This document shows, in pieces, positions 59,375 through 64,000 of a stretch of DNA of 64,000 nt. Position 1 is the stretch's first letter, and every line of letters begins with the position of its first letter. The notes beneath the pieces are model-generated. The model searched no databases. It worked only from the letters and a program-made list of their open reading frames with translations, and was not told the origin of the DNA. Origin of the DNA: Byssochlamys sp. IMV 00236. Lineage: Eukaryota > Ascomycota > Eurotiomycetes > Eurotiales > Thermoascaceae. A program made the translations under genes and the position numbers. The stretch covers positions 186,001 through 250,000 of the forward strand of contig MSJH02000837.1 in NCBI GenBank assembly GCA_001931875.2, given 5' to 3'.

Positions 59375-60252
59375 ATTTAGGCTTATCGATGAGAGATGGA
59401 GATGTCAATCGCGGTGGTCAGAATCCAGAGATATGGTTAATAGAAGATATTCCTAAAGAAGAACAAAAGGGAAAATCCGAGCTGAGTGGAAATTGAATCT
59501 CGAATAAAATCGTATGATGGTTATCGTGAACTCCCCTGACTAGTGAGCGGTAAGACGCGCGCGACGCGACCTCTCCACGCGATCAGTACGAAGGTTCTCC
59601 ACCGAGATGGACCAAGAACTGACGATGATCATGCGAGAGCTCTTACGAAAGCTCTTACAGAGGCTTTTGATAGATATCGTCCTGTTCCTACTAGCTATTC
59701 TACCTTTTTCCTATCAGAATCAATTGAGAAATCGTCTACAAGGTTATGTTTCTGCCGGCAGTATTGGGCAAATATCTACTGGATTGGGTAACTTTGATAG
59801 GCGGTGTGCGAACAGACGCGTCTAACCGCGTGTTTGTCGCGATGGCGGTGAAGATCACGAGACCCGGGCCGAGGAATGAGAAAGAATGTCTCGTTTGCCA
59901 TGATGAAGCAGCTGTCATGATAACTGCCTCAAGGGTTGATATACGCAAGATACGATACAGGTTGCAGCATCGAGCAAGGAATCCATATCCTAGTCAACCT
60001 ACGATGTCACATTATTACACAAAGGAATCGATCTAGAATTACTATGTGAGTAAACACCGTGGGAGTGACCTTCTGATTCAAATGAGCCTGAACAGCTATC
60101 AACGCTAAAGATGAGGGCCACATTGTGTAAAGAATTGTGGTTTCTATGTCCGAGAACCCACAGAACAAACTACCATTTCCCAGGAATCCATCAGTTTTCG
60201 TGTTCTTTTATTCTGCACGGAACTCTCGTTGCAGCTCTGAATCTACCATAGC
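59375..60252. other. Intergenic region with weak open frames
   Basis: About 880 bp. A frame at 59607-59825 would encode 72 residues with one hydrophobic helix (MDQELTMIMRELLRKLL then a membrane-like stretch), but nothing else supports it as a gene. No repeat or RNA gene is seen. Confidence 0.4.
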
Positions 60253-61066
60253 CTAGACGACTTCGTGGTAAAAGCCCTCGTCGAGATCAGGATATTCAGC
60301 CTGATTTGCACCGGTGAAGTAGCTTGCCATGAATGATCCATCGAAAGCAGTAGTATCAGTCGCAGCAAAAGCTGCTGCAGAGTCGACATAGCCGTTGGTC
60401 TGGCTATTGATTCTCTCCTGCTTTGGGTCCAACAGACTATCAGCCGTTTGAGGGAGCTGCTTGTCTTTGTCATCTCTCGCATTCTCGATGCTACTGAGAA
60501 CGCTGGTTTCGGTCTTGTATTCATCCGTGAACGAACTGCCAGACTCGACTTTAATCTGAACGGGGGTCTTGATGTTCAACATGCTGATGTCAGAGTCGTC
60601 GTCGAGGTTGATAGCGTCGACAACGCTTTGGCCGCGCTTGCCCAAACCGCCCTTCTTGGATGGGGTCGATAGAATCTTTGCGTCGAGATTGCTGCGGTGA
60701 CTTTTCCCGCTCGACGGGGTGGATTTGGTGACACCATTTCTCGGTCCTCGAGGACCACGAGGAGTCCGGGGTGTGCCTCCGTTTCCACGGCCACGGGGAG
60801 GGACAGAGACTCCGTTCGCGGCGGCTTCGGACTTGAGTTGTTCGGCCTGGCGACGGTATTTACGGAACTGGCCTTCGATCGAATCATAACTTGCAGAGCG
60901 ACCATACATGGCTGCCATTCCGTTGTAATCGAGCTGCGCATAGTCAGATATAAGAGCGATGATAAAAGCCCCGGAGGAGTAGCTCACTGACCTTAAGGCT
61001 AGGGTGAGCTGCGATCAAAGCACTGATGAGGCGTTCAGTGGCATCGGCACTCTTCCAGTTGACCAT
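60253..61066 (-). CDS. Small Myb-like domain protein
   Basis: Two exons: the first from 61066 (MVNWKSADATERLISALIAA, ending PSLK) and the second about 60253-60933, starting LDYNGMAAMYGR. Together they give about 250 residues. The N-terminal 60 residues form a Myb-like helical domain (NWKSADATERLISALIAAHPSLKL, YNGMAAMYGRSASYDSIEGQFRKYRRQ). The basic Pro/Gly/Arg-rich middle (TPRTPRGPRGPRNG) has AT-hook-like spacing. The rest is acidic and disordered with LDDDSDISMLNIKT and a SUMO-type VKVES-like IKVES motif. It is probably a chromatin-associated or regulatory protein; the target is unknown. Confidence 0.78.
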
Positions 61067-63312
61067 TTTTGTAGCTTTCAACGCTTCAGAATGCTACTTA
61101 GTTCTTCTATAAATGCATGTCAGTCTTTCTCATCGAGTATGATAAGATATGGAAGACATACAGATTCCGCCTCTGGGTTAAGGTGTGGTGTGGTGTAAAG
61201 GATTTGGTGTGTAAAGTGGACAAGAGATGATGTAGAGACAAGGATACCAATGTGTTCCTCTTCCAGATGGGTGGCGTGAGAGGCAGAAGTAAATCTTGGG
61301 CACCCTCAAAGTTTGTTAAGTTGTAGTACAAGTGAAGCTCAAGGAACACAGTAGCCAAGGGTCGGTGAGAGAACCACTGAGAGCAATAAAATAGTCATGT
61401 ACACGAAGACATAAGTCCAAGTATACTGAGGTGCGCGCTTTTATAAGTACCAGACTCTAAACTGACATTCATCTATGGGCTTTTTGTTTTCAGCTCGCGG
61501 AAAATATGTCAAGATCTTGGAGACAAAAGGATTTTTTTACACGTAGGGCTCTAATCACAGAGATTATGGAGGGGTATACTCTCAGTTCTGGCGGGGCTAG
61601 CCGCTCGAAGTAGCGAAATCAATAGATATGCACTCGCTGATAAAAGATCCCTCTGTGAATTCATCCAACATTAAGGTCCAACGCGACAGGTTTGTGGACA
61701 CTGATACGACCCATAATGACACGATACAAGGAGCGATCAGCATGGCCATCCCTGTGGGATACGGTTTGAATGTATACGCTATCACATTAACGCTGTCTCT
61801 AGACTTAAACCGGTTCTTTTTTTATGCAGGGATTTGTCTGATCTGATTGCTGGAATTAACTGGAACCAGGGCGAATGCAGTCTACTTTTTGTGATTTATC
61901 CAGTCAGAAATATAGATAAGTAGTTAAGGGACGGCTAGAGATGGATGCATGGAAGTACATATGACTACGTATAGTGGCGGAAATTGGATTTTAATTTCTA
62001 CTGCTGCATGTAGCATAGCGATTTGTTCGAATATGCTTTCTTTTAAGATACGAATATTCTCATGACTCCCTTTTCTGTGCCGGTCTTCAATGACTGGAAA
62101 TCAGATAGCATCGTAAGCTGTGCTCCCCATCACAGCTATTGGAGGGCGAGTGCTAGCATCGCGTGTCGGGACCTGACTAACAGACAAGAGCCAGGACGTC
62201 AAGATTCGAACCCAAGAACGTGGGAATTGGAGCTATCAGGACACTTGCTCCAATCCAATGATTTCCAACAATGCGGCGCCATCAAGAGGGATATGCAGGA
62301 ATCGTCTCGAGATAACACACTAACAAACATTATTATCCCAGCCTCACATGTCCTGCGGCTAGGCAGAAGCCGTTATGCAGTCCTACTGCCCGGGGATGTT
62401 GGCAGAAGAGTTACCCAGGCGATTCGGAATCTCGCAATGGCTTTCCGAAAGACATAGGTCCCTTTCTACCCCTACACCGCCTCAAAAGATGCCGTGATTC
62501 GAGCAGCAGAAGCTCCGTTCCTGCGCATATCGCGCGTCATTCACAGGGTCAAAGACGGCAGAGAGAGGGGTAGAGCTGCGTTTTCCGACAGACTGGACTC
62601 GAGGTATACGGAAGTACAGAGGGGAACAGGTGTCGTTGGCGTAAGGTTTGCTGGGTCGTCCGTAAGCGAGCACGGATCGTCGCGCCTTGTTTGCGTTCTC
62701 CACGAGGCGCATCCACCATCATCCACCGGCTGGGATGTCGGCCACGCTGATCCTGTAGAGAGGCCCTTATAGACTCGAAAAGGGACCCAGGGACAGTTTC
62801 TTGTTGGAACTTGGGAGCTGTCACGCATGAGAGATAGATTCTTGCGGGAAAGCTATTGTTATCCTGCTGCAGGCTTGCTATTTTCTGAGGTGCCTGTACT
62901 TCTTTACGCTTCTTCACAGACGACACAGCTACTTATAGAATACACGACTGATCTTTAACTTCTACATTGGTCGCGGATGAACGCGGAATCGATACTTGAT
63001 GGGCCTGAAAAGTGTAGTAATCTGTTAACAGATAACTAACTACGGCAATAAAGCCATCTTTTCAGACATAATTTCTCAAGTGAACGCAATCTATTCTCAA
63101 AAGTGACGGCTGGCTCCCTGGGAGGAGCCGATACTTCTCTCATAACACATTCTTCATTGTGTGCTTGCTCTTTGTTTTAAAACTCACCTCGTCCTCGACC
63201 CTCTCTCCCTCTTCTTCCACCACTCTCATCTCTCACACTGCATCCTATCACCCACTACTCTCTGAATACTAGCAGCTACAAACCAAGGCATAGCGTTCTT
63301 AAGCTTACCACG
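61067..63312. other. Long gene-poor region
   Basis: About 2.2 kb with no gene I can support. Open frames exist at 61597-61846, 62062-62457 and 62541-62926 (both strands), but none matches a family or has paired splice sites. A B-box-like AGATTCGAACCC (62200-62211) is present without a foldable tRNA. A CT-rich leader (63185-63235) precedes the next gene. Confidence 0.5.
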
Positions 63313-64000
63313 ATGCCTATGAGGTGGACTCCCGAGACGGACCAGCTTGTGAGCTTTTCCCATGCTTGTGCTCCATAAACATGCACAATTTGTGTTTTCA
63401 TTCGAGTCCATCCCTCACGCCACCCTTGACCACAGACTGACATGAACACTGCTATAGTTGCTGCTGAAGATCCTCGAGACTCATAATCTCTCTGTCGACT
63501 CAAAGAAGGTCGCAGACGCATGGCGTAAGCCCATTTCCTCCCCATGCATGACTCCAATATTAACCCAACCAGCCGGAACTGAAGCTGGCTCTAAGCCCAC
63601 TCCCCGCGCCATCACTGAACGTCTCGTTCGCATGCGCGCTCAGGTTAGAGCAAGCGGAACTGGAAATTTCAGCATCGGCAGCAGCAAAGGCTCTGCAGCT
63701 TCCACTCCTCGCAAGCCGCGCGCTAAGTCTGCAGCAACCACTCCTGGCTCTGGGAAGCGCAAGCGCTCCGATGCCAATGCGAACGAGTCTGTCAATGGTG
63801 ACGGCGATGAAGAGATGCAAGCCGATACTCCGTCAAAGAAGCAGCAGAAGCCAAAGCGTGGTCATGTCAAGAAGGAGTCGACCAGCTCTGAAATAACCAT
63901 CCCGGACCTCGACACCATTGCCGCTACTCCCGCCAAGCGTACCCGCACTCCTGCTGCCCATCCTTCGGATATGGTAGTCTACCAGAGTGAGGGTGAGAAC
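63313..64000 (+). CDS. Myb-like, basic chromatin-type protein (cut by window end)
   Basis: Exons 63313-63348, 63458-63524 and 63573 to the window edge join in phase. The start MPMRWTPETDQLLLLKILETHNLSVDSKKVADAWP is a short Myb-like helical domain with the usual first Trp. A basic, Ala/Ser/Pro/Lys-rich tail follows with repeated TPR/TPRK/TPSKK segments and an acidic patch, typical of DNA- or chromatin-associated proteins. The 3' end lies outside the window. Its N-terminal layout resembles the gene at 60253-61066, which suggests related small Myb-like proteins. Confidence 0.8.

Noticed and set aside
59607..59825. 72-residue frame with one membrane-like helix
   Set aside because: No conservation or splice support visible; similar frames arise often by chance.
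62190..62265. Possible minus-strand tRNA or tRNA-derived SINE (B-box-like GGGTTCGAATCT)
   Set aside because: The T-stem pairs only by wobbles, no acceptor stem matches and the A-box is poor, so it is likely chance or a very degraded remnant.
62541..62926. Overlapping minus-strand frames with SVKKRKEVQAPQK start
   Set aside because: No domain, no paired splice sites and Arg/Ser-rich chance-like composition.

Overview
The window is nuclear DNA of a filamentous ascomycete, most likely an Aspergillus or a close relative in the Eurotiales. Genes carry several short introns (about 45-100 bp, GT-AG, CTAAC-like branch sites) and lie on both strands about 2.3 kb apart. The core proteins (plasma-membrane H+-ATPase, alpha-tubulin, Rvb2, Qcr2, Ufd1, Rpc3) look like their Eurotiales forms. 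I recognise 25 protein genes. There is no convincing tRNA, rRNA, CRISPR array or intact mobile element. One 45-bp run of N (23616-23660) is an assembly gap.

Layout. 0.3-3.5 kb: Puf4-like RNA-binding protein, 5' end probably outside the window. 4.5-6.2 kb: ORC5. 6.4-8.5 kb (-): DCAF4-like WD40 protein with 10 small exons. 10.0-13.0 kb: P-type H+-ATPase (pma1). 13.9-15.3 kb: secreted GH43 glycosidase behind a cluster of CreA-type sites. 16.1-20.3 kb (-): Ede1/Eps15-type endocytic scaffold. 21.3-23.1 kb (-): alpha-tubulin. 23.8-24.7 kb: small type I membrane protein of unknown function. 25.2-27.4 kb (-) and 27.8-29.4 kb (+): RNA polymerase III subunit Rpc3 and mitochondrial complex III core protein 2, on a shared divergent promoter. 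29.4-31.1 kb: AT-rich gene-free block with a perfect hairpin.

31.1-46.4 kb is accessory metabolism: an MFS sugar transporter, a catechol-O-methyltransferase-like enzyme, a two-finger C2H2 regulator divergent from a DHA1-type MFS transporter, a DUF3500 protein, a fumarylacetoacetate-hydrolase-family enzyme and a 120-residue protein of unknown function divergent from it. A heptamer GTGGGGA/TCCCCAC recurs in the promoters of the MFS, DUF3500 and FAH/small-protein genes. I propose this as an uncharacterised, locally regulated catabolic cluster, and it is the best candidate for a new system here.

47.1-56.8 kb returns to housekeeping: an ABHD11/Imo32-type mitochondrial hydrolase, an intronless coiled-coil protein, Rvb2, the GYF-domain U5 snRNP protein Lin1/CD2BP2, and Ufd1. 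57-64 kb holds a small conserved protein and three separate genes with Myb/SANT-like N-terminal domains, the last cut by the window end.

Exon boundaries were read by eye from splice signals and frame continuity. Where they close in phase the gene model is probably right, but none has been checked against transcripts.
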